64,000 nt of DNA from Clostridium_AD sp050717545 (GTDB lineage Bacteria > Bacillota > Clostridia > Clostridiales > Clostridiaceae). The position numbers and the translations under genes are program-made. Below the pieces are notes generated by a model. The model did no database searches and had not been told where the DNA came from. It saw only the letters and a list, made by a program, of their open reading frames with translations. How positions within the stretch are numbered: position 1 is the first letter of the stretch; the number at the start of each line of letters is the position of its first letter. Location: positions 82,360 through 146,359 of the forward strand of contig NZ_JBOITN010000032.1 in NCBI RefSeq assembly GCF_050717545.1. The letters run 5' to 3'. This document shows, in pieces, positions 8,739 to 17,388 of the stretch.

Positions 8739-9599
8739 TTATGCTTCACCACCCTCATGTGTAGTCATCTTGTTTAGCCTATTAATGCAGTAGTTAGTAT
8801 CACTGCATTGATAGGAAGTATCTCCCAAGGCTCCACCGACTATCTCATCCAAATAAACTTTGCTTGCTCCACATATTCTACAAGTTTTCTCACCAAAATC
8901 TTCAACTTCGAATGGAAAATCCTCAAAACCTAAAGAGACAACCTTTGTATAAGGTGGAATGGCATATACTTTTTTCTCTCTACCAGCTCCAAATAAGATT
9001 AAGCCCTTCGAATTGTTTAGCTTTGGATTATCAAACCTTGGAATAGGGCTTGGGGCCATAACGTACCTATCATGAACATAAACTGGATGGTCTGCTCCAG
9101 TTGCCATATTTCCAAATTTCATTATTTTCTCAAATAGCATAAGCCATGCTCCACTGTACTCCATCTCTGAATGAAGCCTTTTAGTAACAAATTCACTTGG
9201 TTCTACAACTCTTAAGGGTTCTGGCACTGGAACCTGAAGAACTAGTATTTGATCCTTCTGCAAAGGTATTTCTGGTATCCTATGTCTTGATTGAATCAAT
9301 GTAGCACAACTTGTTTCATCTGTAAGCGCAACTCCAGTAGTTTTGCTTATTAGCTTTTTAATATTAATAGCATTTACAGATTCATCTGACCCTTGATCTA
9401 TAACTTTTAAAATATCTTCTTTTCCAATTAATGATAAGGTTAACTGCAGTCCACCTGTTCCCCACCCTCTAGCAATAGGCATTTCCCTTGATGCAAAGGG
9501 CACCTGATACCCGGGGATTGCGACTGCCTTAAGCGAGGCTCTCCTAATTTCTTTTTTAGAACCCTCATCAAAGTAGGCAAAATTATAACTTATATTCAT
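8739..9599 (-). CDS. phnJ: C-P lyase catalytic subunit PhnJ (radical SAM, 4Fe-4S)
   Basis: 286 residues from the ATG with an AAAGGAGAAA ribosome site; an in-frame extension of 11 codons lacks one. PhnJ is the enzyme that breaks the carbon-phosphorus bond of ribose-1-phosphonate 5-phosphate, using S-adenosylmethionine and a 4Fe-4S cluster. The unusual cluster motif C-x2-C-x21-C-x5-C is exact: Cys240, Cys243, Cys265 and Cys271, within one residue of the numbering of the E. coli enzyme. All key residues appear intact, so the pathway should be functional. It starts 4 bases after phnI. Confidence 0.96.
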   Translation of the reverse strand: MNISYNFAYFDEGSKKEIRRASLKAVAIPGYQVPFASREMPIARGWGTGGLQLTLSLIGKEDILKVIDQGSDESVNAINIKKLISKTTGVALTDETSCATLIQSRHRIPEIPLQKDQILVLQVPVPEPLRVVEPSEFVTKRLHSEMEYSGAWLMLFEKIMKFGNMATGADHPVYVHDRYVMAPSPIPRFDNPKLNNSKGLILFGAGREKKVYAIPPYTKVVSLGFEDFPFEVEDFGEKTCRICGASKVYLDEIVGGALGDTSYQCSDTNYCINRLNKMTTHEGGEA

Positions 9600-9603
9600 T
9601 ACT

Positions 9604-10704
9604 TTATTTCTCCTTTCTCGTTTTACGAACACTATCCAATTTAGATTGAAAGGTGACGTAATGAGGCAATTTCAAATGAGAGATAAAACCTGTGGACTCG
9701 ACACTATCTATGTTGTATAAAACAAATTCCTCATCACTAGTCGGGTATCTACTGTCTGGAACCTCAAGGCAATTATCGAGAATACTCATAGCTATGGCTT
9801 TTGTTTCATTTTGTCCATAACATATTCCGTATCCTATAACAAACTCCAGCTCTTTTTTACCAAATTTTTTTTCAGATATGTTAGGTATAAAAGACTCTAC
9901 CTCTGTTACGCAAATATCACCAATATAAAACTCCTCTTGTTCATCATCAGAATCATCTAGCGGATTATTAATATATAAATCAAGTTTTCCAATTCTTAAC
10001 TCTCCTACTGTAGGATGGGTAGCACCATATGCCCTAAGTGCTGCATACCCTAGCGAAGTTACCGCTCCAGTTTGACCTCTCGTAAGTATTTGTAGTCTCT
10101 CACTCCTCTGGCTAGGAAACTCTAAGCTTTTTTTAGTAATATCTGATGGCTGTTGATTATCGTCCTCGCAACTTTTAATTAATCCTTCTTTTCTCAAATA
10201 ATCCACAACCTTAGGAAGTCTCCCAAGTTCAGTATTATCTTCTTTGTCTATATACTGGTTTTCAAATTCCCTTACCCATTTAAGCGATTCTTCTAGAGTT
10301 TCATTACATAAGTCAAAATCGATAAGTCTATGAGTGTAATCATAAGATGCACCTAGTATTTGGCCTCCAATTATGTCCTTAAAACTTGCAGATATCCTTC
10401 GCTCAACATTCATATTAGCTGTATTAACAGTTTTAGTGTAATGTTTTCTAGGCAGGGTTGATCTATATGCTCTAAGAACAAATACTGCTTCTTCTGAATT
10501 TCCCTCTGTTTGTTTTACAGCAATGGATGCTAACTCCTCGGAGTACAAACTACTCTCAGACATGACTTGATCTATAAGCCCTCTCATTCCACATCTTATG
10601 TCCTCAACATCTAAGATCCTTTTACCCTTTAATCTCTCATATTTCAATTTCTTTATAGATTCCTCTATCGCAATGGTTCCACCCTTTACTGCAACATAAC
10701 CCAT
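9604..10704 (-). CDS. phnI: C-P lyase core subunit PhnI
   Basis: 366 residues, normal for the family, beginning M-G-Y-V-A-V-K-G-G-x-x-A-I, the conserved PhnI N-terminus. PhnI is the nucleosidase-like subunit that, with PhnG, PhnH and PhnL, displaces adenine from ATP with phosphonate. The R-G-Q-T-G-A-V-T-S-L-G-Y-A-A-L-R-A-Y-G segment near residues 209-227 and H-P-T-V-G-E-L-R are conserved signatures. It is 14 bases from phnH and followed closely by phnJ. Confidence 0.95.
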   Translation of the reverse strand: MGYVAVKGGTIAIEESIKKLKYERLKGKRILDVEDIRCGMRGLIDQVMSESSLYSEELASIAVKQTEGNSEEAVFVLRAYRSTLPRKHYTKTVNTANMNVERRISASFKDIIGGQILGASYDYTHRLIDFDLCNETLEESLKWVREFENQYIDKEDNTELGRLPKVVDYLRKEGLIKSCEDDNQQPSDITKKSLEFPSQRSERLQILTRGQTGAVTSLGYAALRAYGATHPTVGELRIGKLDLYINNPLDDSDDEQEEFYIGDICVTEVESFIPNISEKKFGKKELEFVIGYGICYGQNETKAIAMSILDNCLEVPDSRYPTSDEEFVLYNIDSVESTGFISHLKLPHYVTFQSKLDSVRKTRKEK

Positions 10705-10717
10705 CTAAGTCACCGCC

Positions 10718-11302
10718 CTATTCAAAAATTGTAGTTGTTCTTGGCAAACACATGATTTTGGCTTCTCTATCAACAAAAATAGTGTCCACGCCAAGAGGGT
10801 ACTCAATATTTTTATTTTTTCTTTCTATAACAAATGATCCATTTGTTATAATATCCACATGGCATAGATCCTCAATCCCTGGCCCCTTTAATATATACCT
10901 TTCATCAGTTGATAATTTTTGTGCCTCAACAATTATAGTTGCACACTTGTGAGGATCAATTAAAGTTCCCAGCTTTGCATTCTTAAAAGCTTCCCCTAAA
11001 CTATTTTCGTCTGCATCATTTAAAATAAATATAAAATCTGCTTCTTCAAGCGTTGTAGCCTTAGCATAAGTTAATTGATTTATAAAATTTGTTACCACTT
11101 GTTTATTCTTAGACACTATATTAAAAGTAACTTCGCCATCGAGTAAAACATACATATTAACTAAAGTCCCTTTATAAAAACTTATATCAAAATCTATTTT
11201 TTCACCAAGCGAATATAAACTTTCTATACTTCCTGGTCTTGACATACATTTAAGCAATTTTCTATAAGCTTCCTGAGTGTCATGAACTAAATCTAAACTC
11301 AT
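10718..11302 (-). CDS. phnH: C-P lyase core subunit PhnH
   Basis: 194 residues. The start (L-V-H-D-T-Q-x-A-Y-R-x-L-L-x-x-M-S-R-P-G) is the hallmark of PhnH, a PLP-transferase-like fold without PLP that is needed for assembly of the PhnGHIJ core. The C-terminal P-L-G-V-D-T-I-F is also family-typical. The ATG follows a good AAAGGAG site. Confidence 0.94.
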   Translation of the reverse strand: MSLDLVHDTQEAYRKLLKCMSRPGSIESLYSLGEKIDFDISFYKGTLVNMYVLLDGEVTFNIVSKNKQVVTNFINQLTYAKATTLEEADFIFILNDADENSLGEAFKNAKLGTLIDPHKCATIIVEAQKLSTDERYILKGPGIEDLCHVDIITNGSFVIERKNKNIEYPLGVDTIFVDREAKIMCLPRTTTIFE

Positions 11303-11343
11303 CTATTTACTCCTTTCAAATTAAAATACATACAAAAATTAAA

Positions 11344-11766
11344 TTAATCACTCATATTCTCAAAGTTTACTTTCGTCATTAAAATATTGGCTTGCTTTTT
11401 TTTCATTTCTTCTTTTATATTAATTTCCTCACAAGTTAGAATTTTTTTCCAACCCTTAGTCTCTTCTAAATCAGCATTGTATGCTGCATCAATAACCCCT
11501 AACCAATAAGCAAGTTCAATATTATTTCCACTAACAATTCCTATTCCTAATTTTCCTTCAATCAATATTTTGGCTTCCGTTACTAAAACCTCACCCATAT
11601 AGAATAAAGTTTTTTTTGCACTTTCGCGCATTTTAACCATTACGAGTCCATAGTTAGGTTCTTCAACAATTTTTACTGTATATTTTTTATCTATTTCTGA
11701 GCATAAACTTTTTGCAATTTCATTGGATCCTTTAATTAAAATTTCAGTTCTTCTCTTCCTATTCAT
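11344..11766 (-). CDS. phnG: C-P lyase core subunit PhnG
   Basis: 140 residues. The segment from L-F-Y-M-G-E-V-L-V-T-E-A to G-I-G-I-V-S-G-N and the later A-Y-N-A-D are recognisable PhnG features. It partners PhnI in the heteromeric core. It is the first gene of the catalytic operon, preceded by its own promoter region with TTAAC repeats and by the phnF terminator. A GGGGGGAG ribosome site precedes the ATG. Confidence 0.92.
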   Translation of the reverse strand: MNRKRRTEILIKGSNEIAKSLCSEIDKKYTVKIVEEPNYGLVMVKMRESAKKTLFYMGEVLVTEAKILIEGKLGIGIVSGNNIELAYWLGVIDAAYNADLEETKGWKKILTCEEINIKEEMKKKQANILMTKVNFENMSD

Positions 11767-11779
11767 GTTCTACTCCCCC

Positions 11780-11850
11780 CTCGTCTACAATTCAAAGTAT
11801 ATCTTGTTGCCAAGCTCGTGAGCGTTAAGGTTAAGTTAAGTAAGTTAAAT
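11780..11850 (-). promoter_or_regulatory. phnG promoter with Pho-box-like TTAAC repeats
   Basis: On the minus strand TTAAC occurs four times, with 5' ends at 11848, 11839, 11834 and 11828; two of them are 11 bp apart, the spacing of TTAACA repeats bound by Gram-positive PhoP. A good -10 (TATACT) follows, but the -35 position is poor, as expected where an activator bound to the repeats is needed. Phosphate-starvation control of C-P lyase operons is well known; binding here is inferred. Confidence 0.5.
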
Positions 11851-11892
11851 CCTCATAACCTTTAACGACATCATGTTAATTGTCACCATAAT

Positions 11893-11935
11893 AAAAAAAA
11901 TAAGGCACCATTTCGTTAAGAAATAGTTGCCTTAT
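11893..11935 (-). terminator. phnF terminator with the stop codon in its loop
   Basis: ATAAGGCA pairs with TGCCTTAT, with an inner ATTTC/GAAAT stem and a five-base loop. On the minus strand it is followed by eight U residues. The TAA of phnF overlaps the loop. It separates the regulator from the catalytic operon, unless read through. Confidence 0.8.
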
Positions 11936-12650
11936 CTTTTGGGGATAATACATATTTAAATGTATCTCCTCTATATATAATTTTCGTATACTCCAATACT
12001 TTCTTACTTTTATTATCGATACAATTTGTTTCTAAAATTAATAGTGGCACTAAGCTAGTACATCCTAATATCTTTCGCTCATCCGCTGTAGGAAATGAAA
12101 TGCTAATAATACTTTTATATGATGTAAACTCAAAATATCCGTTTAATTCATAATAACTAAAAATAGATCCTATACCTTCCCCATCTTCTTCAATATTCTT
12201 GAATACCGATTTTGCTAAATATGATATATGAATTGCACTAGGTTTTTTATCAATAATTCTCAGTCTACCAATTTTATAGACCTCATCTTCCTTATGTACT
12301 TGTAATTCCTCATATATCTTTTTATCATATTTAATTTTTTCAAATAAAATATTTTTTGTTTGTAGTACGCGTCCTGTATCTTTCATTTTTTGGCTAAAGC
12401 TTTTATCTCCTGATAATTGCAATTCAATATATTGTTGCTTTTCCTTAAGGTATCTCCCCTTTCCTTGTATAGAATATATATATCCCATTTCTTCTAATTT
12501 TTCATAAGCTTTTCTTGCAGTAATTCTAGGAACCTTATATATATCTGCTAGTTCGTTTTCTGAAAGTAATTTCTCGTGTAGCTTATACTTGTCACCATTA
12601 ATTTCTGAAATAAGTTTGTCAATAATCATATTTTCTATTTCATTTTTCAT
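11916..12650 (-). CDS. phnF: GntR/HutC-family regulator PhnF
   Basis: 244 residues. An N-terminal winged helix (L-S-E-N-E-L-A-D-I-Y-K-V-P-R-I-T-A-R-K-A near residues 28-47) is followed by a UbiC-like (UTRA) effector domain from about residue 85 to the end. This is the PhnF layout; family members repress phosphonate or phosphate uptake genes until a phosphorylated ligand binds. It lies directly upstream of phnG in the same direction but has its own terminator. The ATG has an AGAGGAGA ribosome site. Confidence 0.88.
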   Translation of the reverse strand: MKNEIENMIIDKLISEINGDKYKLHEKLLSENELADIYKVPRITARKAYEKLEEMGYIYSIQGKGRYLKEKQQYIELQLSGDKSFSQKMKDTGRVLQTKNILFEKIKYDKKIYEELQVHKEDEVYKIGRLRIIDKKPSAIHISYLAKSVFKNIEEDGEGIGSIFSYYELNGYFEFTSYKSIISISFPTADERKILGCTSLVPLLILETNCIDNKSKKVLEYTKIIYRGDTFKYVLSPKDKATIS

Positions 12651-13160
12651 GAGCCTTCTCCTCTTCTGAATCTAAAATCCATTCTCTCATTATATAATAC
12701 TTTTCTTTTATAATTCAATAAAGAGTAAAATCTGTCCTTGTTGTAAATACTATTATTGAAATTTAGTTTCCTAACTTCAATGTTTTGTTGTTCATTACCT
12801 TATACTTTGTTATATTAATATATGATACGAAAGCAATAGACTATTAGGTCATCTAAGAATATACTTCCTATAATTGTTTAAGTTTACATATGCTACAATT
12901 CTACATTAATTTCCAAACACCTCTATTAAATTTTTGAGATTAATACAATTTAAAAATTAATAGCAAGTACGTACCGTCCAAAATTTGAATTTCTTAGTTA
13001 AGTTTGCTATACTAAATGAATGCGCTATTAATTTTTAGTAATATGTTTACAATAAATACACATATTAAATAATAAAAGAAACTTATTACATATATTAGTT
13101 TGCTCAAATTCACAGCAAATTATTATATATAAGATATATATTCTAAGGAGGAATAAATTT
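12651..13160. other. Divergent intergenic region between phnF and the betaine-binding gene
   Basis: About 510 AT-rich bases with no convincing gene. It holds the plus-strand promoter described separately and a GTACGTACCGT box at 12967-12977 that recurs once, at 27849-27859. No riboswitch was recognised. Confidence 0.5.
12985..13013 (+). promoter_or_regulatory. Promoter of the glycine-betaine-binding gene
   Basis: TTGAAT (12985-12990), a 17-base spacer and TATACT (13008-13013) form a good sigma-A promoter. It predicts an mRNA leader of about 140 bases before the ribosome site AAGGAGGAA. No known riboswitch motif was seen in that leader. Confidence 0.6.
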
Positions 13161-14054
13161 ATGATAAAAACTGATTTTAAAAAACTGGGTGTAATAGCTC
13201 TAAGTCTAGGAATTCTAACTTTTGTAGGCTGTAGTAGTAGCAGTAAAAGTGAAAGTGCCGACACATCTATTGGTGAGCAAATGGATTACAAAATTACAGG
13301 CATAGATGCTGGTGCTGGTGAAATGAAACTAGCTGAGCAAGCTGTTAAAGACTATAATACAAATTATACTGTTCAATCTAGCTCAGGTGCTGCTATGACA
13401 CAAGCACTAGCAGATGCCTATAAAAATAAAAAACCAATAATAGTTACTGGTTGGTCTCCTCACTGGATGTTTAGTAAATATGATTTAAAATACTTAGAAG
13501 ACCCTAAAGGTATTTTTGGTGGTGCAGAACATATAAATACTGTTGTACACAAAGGCTTAAAAGAAAAACTGCCTAGTGCTTATACAATATTAGACAAATT
13601 TAATTGGACTCCTACAGACATGGAAGCTGTTATGCTTAAAGTTAATGATGGTGGAACTGTAAAGGAAGTTGCAAGACAATGGATTGATGACAATGCAGAT
13701 AAAGTAAGCAAGTGGACAGAAGGCGCAACAAAAGTAGATGGCGATGCAATTAAACTTGCTTATGTTGCTTGGGATAGTGAAATTGCTTCTACTAACATAA
13801 TTGGATTAGTATTAGAAGATATGGGATACAAAGTTACTCTTACGCAAGTAGACGCAGGACCAATGTGGGCTGCAGTAGGTAGTGGAGATGCGGATGCTAT
13901 TGTTGCAGCTTGGTTACCAGCAACACATGCAAAATATATATCTGACTATAAAGATTCAGTTGAAGACTTAGGAACAAACCTAGAAGGAGCTAGAGTAGGT
14001 TTAGTTGTTCCTAAATACATGGATATTAATTCTATAGAAGATTTAGCTAAATAG
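13161..14054 (+). CDS. opuAC: Glycine betaine/proline-betaine ABC transporter binding lipoprotein
   Basis: 297 residues. The lipobox V-G-C (Cys22) anchors it outside the membrane. The rest closely follows Bacillus OpuAC: G-I-D-A-G-A-G at residues 48-54, the aromatic-cage segment G-W-S-P-H-W-M-F, and the C-terminal half with A-Y-V-A-W-D-S-E-I-A-S-T-N and A-W-L-P-A-T-H. It supplies osmoprotectant betaines to an OpuA-type importer. The unusual point is that no opuAA or opuAB lies beside it; it is flanked by terminators, so the ATPase and permease must be elsewhere. AAGGAGGAA precedes the ATG. Confidence 0.92.
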   Translation: MIKTDFKKLGVIALSLGILTFVGCSSSSKSESADTSIGEQMDYKITGIDAGAGEMKLAEQAVKDYNTNYTVQSSSGAAMTQALADAYKNKKPIIVTGWSPHWMFSKYDLKYLEDPKGIFGGAEHINTVVHKGLKEKLPSAYTILDKFNWTPTDMEAVMLKVNDGGTVKEVARQWIDDNADKVSKWTEGATKVDGDAIKLAYVAWDSEIASTNIIGLVLEDMGYKVTLTQVDAGPMWAAVGSGDADAIVAAWLPATHAKYISDYKDSVEDLGTNLEGARVGLVVPKYMDINSIEDLAK

Positions 14055-14073
14055 ATTTGCATTAATTTTTAAC

Positions 14074-14117
14074 ATTAGAAAACCCACACGCCTATTAAGT
14101 CGTGTGGGTTTTCTAAT
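14074..14117. terminator. Bidirectional terminator between converging genes
   Basis: ATTAGAAAACCCACACG pairs perfectly with CGTGTGGGTTTTCTAAT around a ten-base loop, giving A/T-rich flanks on both sides. It lies between the plus-strand betaine gene and the minus-strand cupin gene and can serve both. Confidence 0.85.
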
Positions 14118-14133
14118 ATTGCAGATTAATTAC

Positions 14134-14469
14134 CTAGCTTTTTATCACCGTTAAAAGCATTTGGAATCTTACGCGAGCTTCAAGTCCATGAGGAACATTA
14201 GAAGGCATTATTATTGTTTCACCTGATTTAACATTAAAAACATTATTATCTATAGTAATCTCCGCTTCACCATCTAATACTTGAACCATAGCATCTCCAG
14301 GAGTTACGTGGGTGCTAATACCTTCCCCTTTATCTAGGGAGAATAATGAAATGCTTACAGTAGGCGTCTGAGAAATAGTTCTACTTACAACTTGGCCCTC
14401 TTGATATGATATTAAGTTCTTTAAATTAATTACTTTTGAAAATTCTATGTTTTTAATTAAAGTTTTCAT
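14134..14469 (-). CDS. Small cupin-domain protein
   Basis: 111 residues, a single cupin barrel. Motif 1 is G-D-A-M-V-Q-V-L-D-G-E-A-E-I around residues 59-72 and motif 2 is P-S-N-V-P-H-G-L near 90-97. His84-type metal ligands of motif 1 are partly replaced (S-T-H-V-T-P-G-D), so metal binding is uncertain. Such stand-alone cupins bind small ligands or have unknown roles. It appears monocistronic, with a good AAGGAGGAAA site before the ATG. Confidence 0.8.
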   Translation of the reverse strand: MKTLIKNIEFSKVINLKNLISYQEGQVVSRTISQTPTVSISLFSLDKGEGISTHVTPGDAMVQVLDGEAEITIDNNVFNVKSGETIIMPSNVPHGLEARVRFQMLLTVIKS

Positions 14470-14568
14470 TTTGTTTCCTCCTTAAATTTTCTTTAATTAT
14501 AGTATACCTCTATTATTGTTAAAAATCCGTATCATATGTTACCGTTTATAATTATTTACAGCATTGAT

Positions 14569-14611
14569 AGCTAAGACCTGTTTCTAATTATAGAAACAGG
14601 TCTTAGCTTTT
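14569..14611. terminator. Strong 18-bp hairpin, probable terminator
   Basis: AGCTAAGACCTGTTTCTA and its perfect complement surround a four-base loop; four T residues follow on the plus strand, while the minus-strand tail is weak. It lies between the cupin start and the end of the zinc-ribbon gene. Which transcript it ends is unclear. Confidence 0.55.
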
Positions 14612-14692
14612 GAACCTTAGATTAATAAAAGTCATCTCGCTGTATTTTCACATAGTCTTTTTTTATTTGTATTATTAAGTTTAATAATTTAT

Positions 14693-15022
14693 TTATTTGG
14701 TTTTAATATCAATTATGTCTTTTGCATTATCAAGTAACTTAGTAGGTACGTATATATTGATGTCACAAACCCCTGGAAAACCATAAGTGCCGCTAACTCC
14801 TGCGGTATTTTTAAATGAGGGTATACCAAAAGCGGTTAGTTTTGATTCAATTAATTTTGCTTCAAAATCATCATTAACTGATATAAGAAAGGCCTCAGTG
14901 TCATTTTCATCTATTGCTTCCTCTTTTGTAGGTTCAAGCACTTCTACTAATTCACATCCACAATCACTACAAGTTGTAAATCCTGTGCGGTATTCGCATT
15001 TACATTTTGGACACCATGACAT
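14693..15022 (-). CDS. Zinc-ribbon plus DUF2007-type protein
   Basis: 109 residues. Residues 4-22 hold a C-x2-C ... C-x2-C zinc ribbon (C-P-K-C and C-S-D-C). After an acidic linker, residues about 42-107 resemble DUF2007, a small ferredoxin-like fold annotated as a putative prokaryotic signal-transducing domain; the E-A-K-L-I-E-S-K-L and A-K-D-I-I-D segments fit. Function is unknown. AAGGAGATGAT precedes the ATG. Confidence 0.7.
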   Translation of the reverse strand: MSWCPKCKCEYRTGFTTCSDCGCELVEVLEPTKEEAIDENDTEAFLISVNDDFEAKLIESKLTAFGIPSFKNTAGVSGTYGFPGVCDINIYVPTKLLDNAKDIIDIKTK

Positions 15023-15114
15023 AATATCATCTCCTTAAAATTCTACAATTCATCTTATTTAAATTATACTCTGATATTTAAAAAATATCAATTCAAACAC
15101 TAATATTGTACAAC

Positions 15115-15399
15115 TCAAATCAATAAAACAACAGCTAAAATAATATTAGTTGACCCAATAACCATCACAAAATTAGAGATCTTACTTCTTAGAACTTTAT
15201 CCTCTTCTTTATTACTAGAATCATTTGTTATAAGCCTATCTCTACTAATAAAAGTATCATTTAATATTACTGCTATGCCAAGACATACTAAACCTATACT
15301 TCCACAAATTTTTATAGTTAACATCCAATCGTTCAATACTTTACCTAAAACAATACTAATACACATTATAATTAAACTTAATATAATTGGTTTTTTCAC
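15115..15399 (-). CDS. Small three-helix membrane protein (DUF5316-like)
   Basis: 94 residues with hydrophobic segments near residues 4-20, 27-47 and 75-94 and a charged loop (S-N-K-E-E-D-K) between. It resembles the short DUF5316 membrane proteins, but I am not certain. It starts at GTG with a GGAGGGGGGA site, 29 bases after the ABC permease gene, so it is probably the last gene of the YtrA-type operon. Confidence 0.55.
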   Translation of the reverse strand: MKKPIILSLIIMCISIVLGKVLNDWMLTIKICGSIGLVCLGIAVILNDTFISRDRLITNDSSNKEEDKVLRSKISNFVMVIGSTNIILAVVLLI

Positions 15400-15428
15400 T
15401 TTAATCCCCCCTCCTAATGTAGGTTTAA

Positions 15429-16475
15429 TTATTTTGATGATGATAATACCTTAAGTAATAATTTTGATATAAAAAATCCAACTATAGTAAAAGTCGTGAC
15501 CAAGATAAAAAATATACTTAAATCCGTTTCAAAAGTAAGACCAGCAAAAAGTCCAAAACAAACTGCGAAGCCCCAACTAAAGACAGGTCGTAAGTTTTTA
15601 AATGCTACTAATCTTAAATTATATTCTAAGTTTCTTCTTTTACAAGCAACATATGCTAGATATAAAAATAAGCAAGTTAATATGAAAAGTATTAATAATT
15701 TTAATTTATAGTTAGTATAATAAAAAGTTCTATACATCTCCTTACCACTATCAGGTTCTGTATTAACCCACTCCTGATCAGCTAAATTGTAAATATAAAT
15801 ATTTGACCAGCTATATATTTTGTCAAAAATCAAATAAGTGTATTCAATAACCTCACGCCCCCTCATAAATGCATCCTGTACTACCGCTGTTATAAATGCT
15901 GGTACTATAAGTATTATTCCACCTGCTATACCTGCAACTATGCTATTTCCCATAACCGCCTGTGCTAGCATCATAAAAGTAAAAATACAAATGTACTGAA
16001 ATGTATCCATAAAAAACCATTTAAGAATATCTGAATATGGATTTAACGTAGTATTAAGGTTATTTATATTTATAACATAAAGCAAACTTAAAAATATAAA
16101 TGTTACAACAAAACTTATTAATAAACTTAGCACTCCCACAAACCATTTGTTAAGTATTACCTCTTTTCTTGTAAATGGCATAGATGCTATAAACCCTTGA
16201 GTTTCACTGGTTTTTTCACCTAAGAATAAAATTATAGTTAATATTATTACAATAAATATCATTACAAAAAAGCTATTCTTTACGTAAAGCCCATTATTGA
16301 ACGCTCTATCAGTCCAAACTTTGCCCTCAAGCCGCATTGTTAGTTTATTATGATTTAATATTGATATGACTCCCTGGACCTTAAAATATAAAAGTATAAT
16401 AATAGTTAATAATGTTACCCATTTAATGTTTATCCATTCCTTATAAAAAAGGGCCTTATTTATAATTTTATTCAT
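15429..16475 (-). CDS. ABC-2 type permease of the YtrA-controlled transporter
   Basis: About 348 residues with six or more membrane segments and a long extracellular loop near the middle (after the Y-S-W-S-N-I-Y-I-Y region). I start it at the ATG at 16475, with AGGAGGA 5 bases upstream; an upstream in-frame ATG has no site. The start lies inside the 3' end of the ATPase gene (8-base overlap), so the two are coupled. In related YtrBCDEF or BcrAB-type systems the pair exports or responds to cell-wall-active peptides or acetoin; the substrate here is unknown. Confidence 0.85.
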   Translation of the reverse strand: MNKIINKALFYKEWINIKWVTLLTIIILLYFKVQGVISILNHNKLTMRLEGKVWTDRAFNNGLYVKNSFFVMIFIVIILTIILFLGEKTSETQGFIASMPFTRKEVILNKWFVGVLSLLISFVVTFIFLSLLYVININNLNTTLNPYSDILKWFFMDTFQYICIFTFMMLAQAVMGNSIVAGIAGGIILIVPAFITAVVQDAFMRGREVIEYTYLIFDKIYSWSNIYIYNLADQEWVNTEPDSGKEMYRTFYYTNYKLKLLILFILTCLFLYLAYVACKRRNLEYNLRLVAFKNLRPVFSWGFAVCFGLFAGLTFETDLSIFFILVTTFTIVGFFISKLLLKVLSSSK

Positions 16476-17355
16476 TTTTATCCTCCTCGTATTCGAAATA
16501 TATAAACATATCCTCAAGACTCATATCAACAATTTCTACAAAATTAGCCCCCAGGTCATAGAGTTTTTGCTCAAAATCTTGCGAGTAATTTTTAGTGATT
16601 ATATAATTTACTTTACCTATTGTTTCAACCTTAATTACTCCAATCATCGAAGACAATTCTTCACATGAGACATTATCTCTAAACACTACTTGCAGTTTTT
16701 TTATGCCATTTTTGGCTTCTTCCATAGAGCTCATAAGTTTTATTTCACCATTTTTAATTATTGCTACGTGATCACATATTCTCTCGATATGATCTAAATG
16801 ATGTGATGAAATAAATACAGTTACACCTCTTGATGCTACTTCATCTACAATAATAGACATTATTTCTTTTTTAATCACAGGATCGAGACCAGATGTTGGC
16901 TCATCAAGTATTAGAACATCTGCCATTATGCTGAAATTCAAAAGAATTGCTATTCTCATCTTCATACCTTTGGAAAGTTCTCTTATTCTTTTTTCTAGAG
17001 GTATTTTAAATTTTTTATTAATCTCATCAAACCTCTCCTGCGAAAAATCATTATATGTTTTTTTATAGAATTTTAAGAGTTGCTTTACTTTAAAAGATTG
17101 AAAATATTGATTTTCATCGGATACATAACCTATCCTCTGTTTTATTATATTATTATCAAAAACCTCTTCACCATCTATTAATATGTTTCCTCCATTAACT
17201 CTGTAAATACCAGTTAGGCATTTTATAAGCGTAGTTTTACCTGCACCATTTTCACCAATTATTCCAAATATACTCCCCTTATTTACATGCAAATTAACAT
17301 TCTTTAGAATATACCTATCGTCTATCTGCTTGCTCACATTTATTATATCTATCAA
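16468..17355 (-). CDS. ABC transporter ATPase (YtrB/BcrA-like)
   Basis: 295 residues: Walker A G-E-N-G-A-G-K-T-T at 36-44, signature L-S-K-G-M-K-M-R near 133-140, Walker B V-L-I-L-D-E-P, and H-loop S-S-H-H-L-D. The signature has K in place of the usual second G, as is common in BcrA/YtrB ATPases. A C-terminal extension of about 80 residues follows. It starts at TTG with a GGGGGAG site, 34 bases after the GntR gene. Confidence 0.88.
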   Translation of the reverse strand: MIDIINVSKQIDDRYILKNVNLHVNKGSIFGIIGENGAGKTTLIKCLTGIYRVNGGNILIDGEEVFDNNIIKQRIGYVSDENQYFQSFKVKQLLKFYKKTYNDFSQERFDEINKKFKIPLEKRIRELSKGMKMRIAILLNFSIMADVLILDEPTSGLDPVIKKEIMSIIVDEVASRGVTVFISSHHLDHIERICDHVAIIKNGEIKLMSSMEEAKNGIKKLQVVFRDNVSCEELSSMIGVIKVETIGKVNYIITKNYSQDFEQKLYDLGANFVEIVDMSLEDMFIYFEYEEDKNE

Positions 17356-17388
17356 TGTAACTCCCCCTATTTTATAAATTCAATTAAT

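Noticed and set aside
13028..13264. 78-codon minus-strand frame upstream of the betaine-binding gene
   Set aside because: It is antisense to the start of a clear lipoprotein gene and covers its promoter; its composition is low in complexity.
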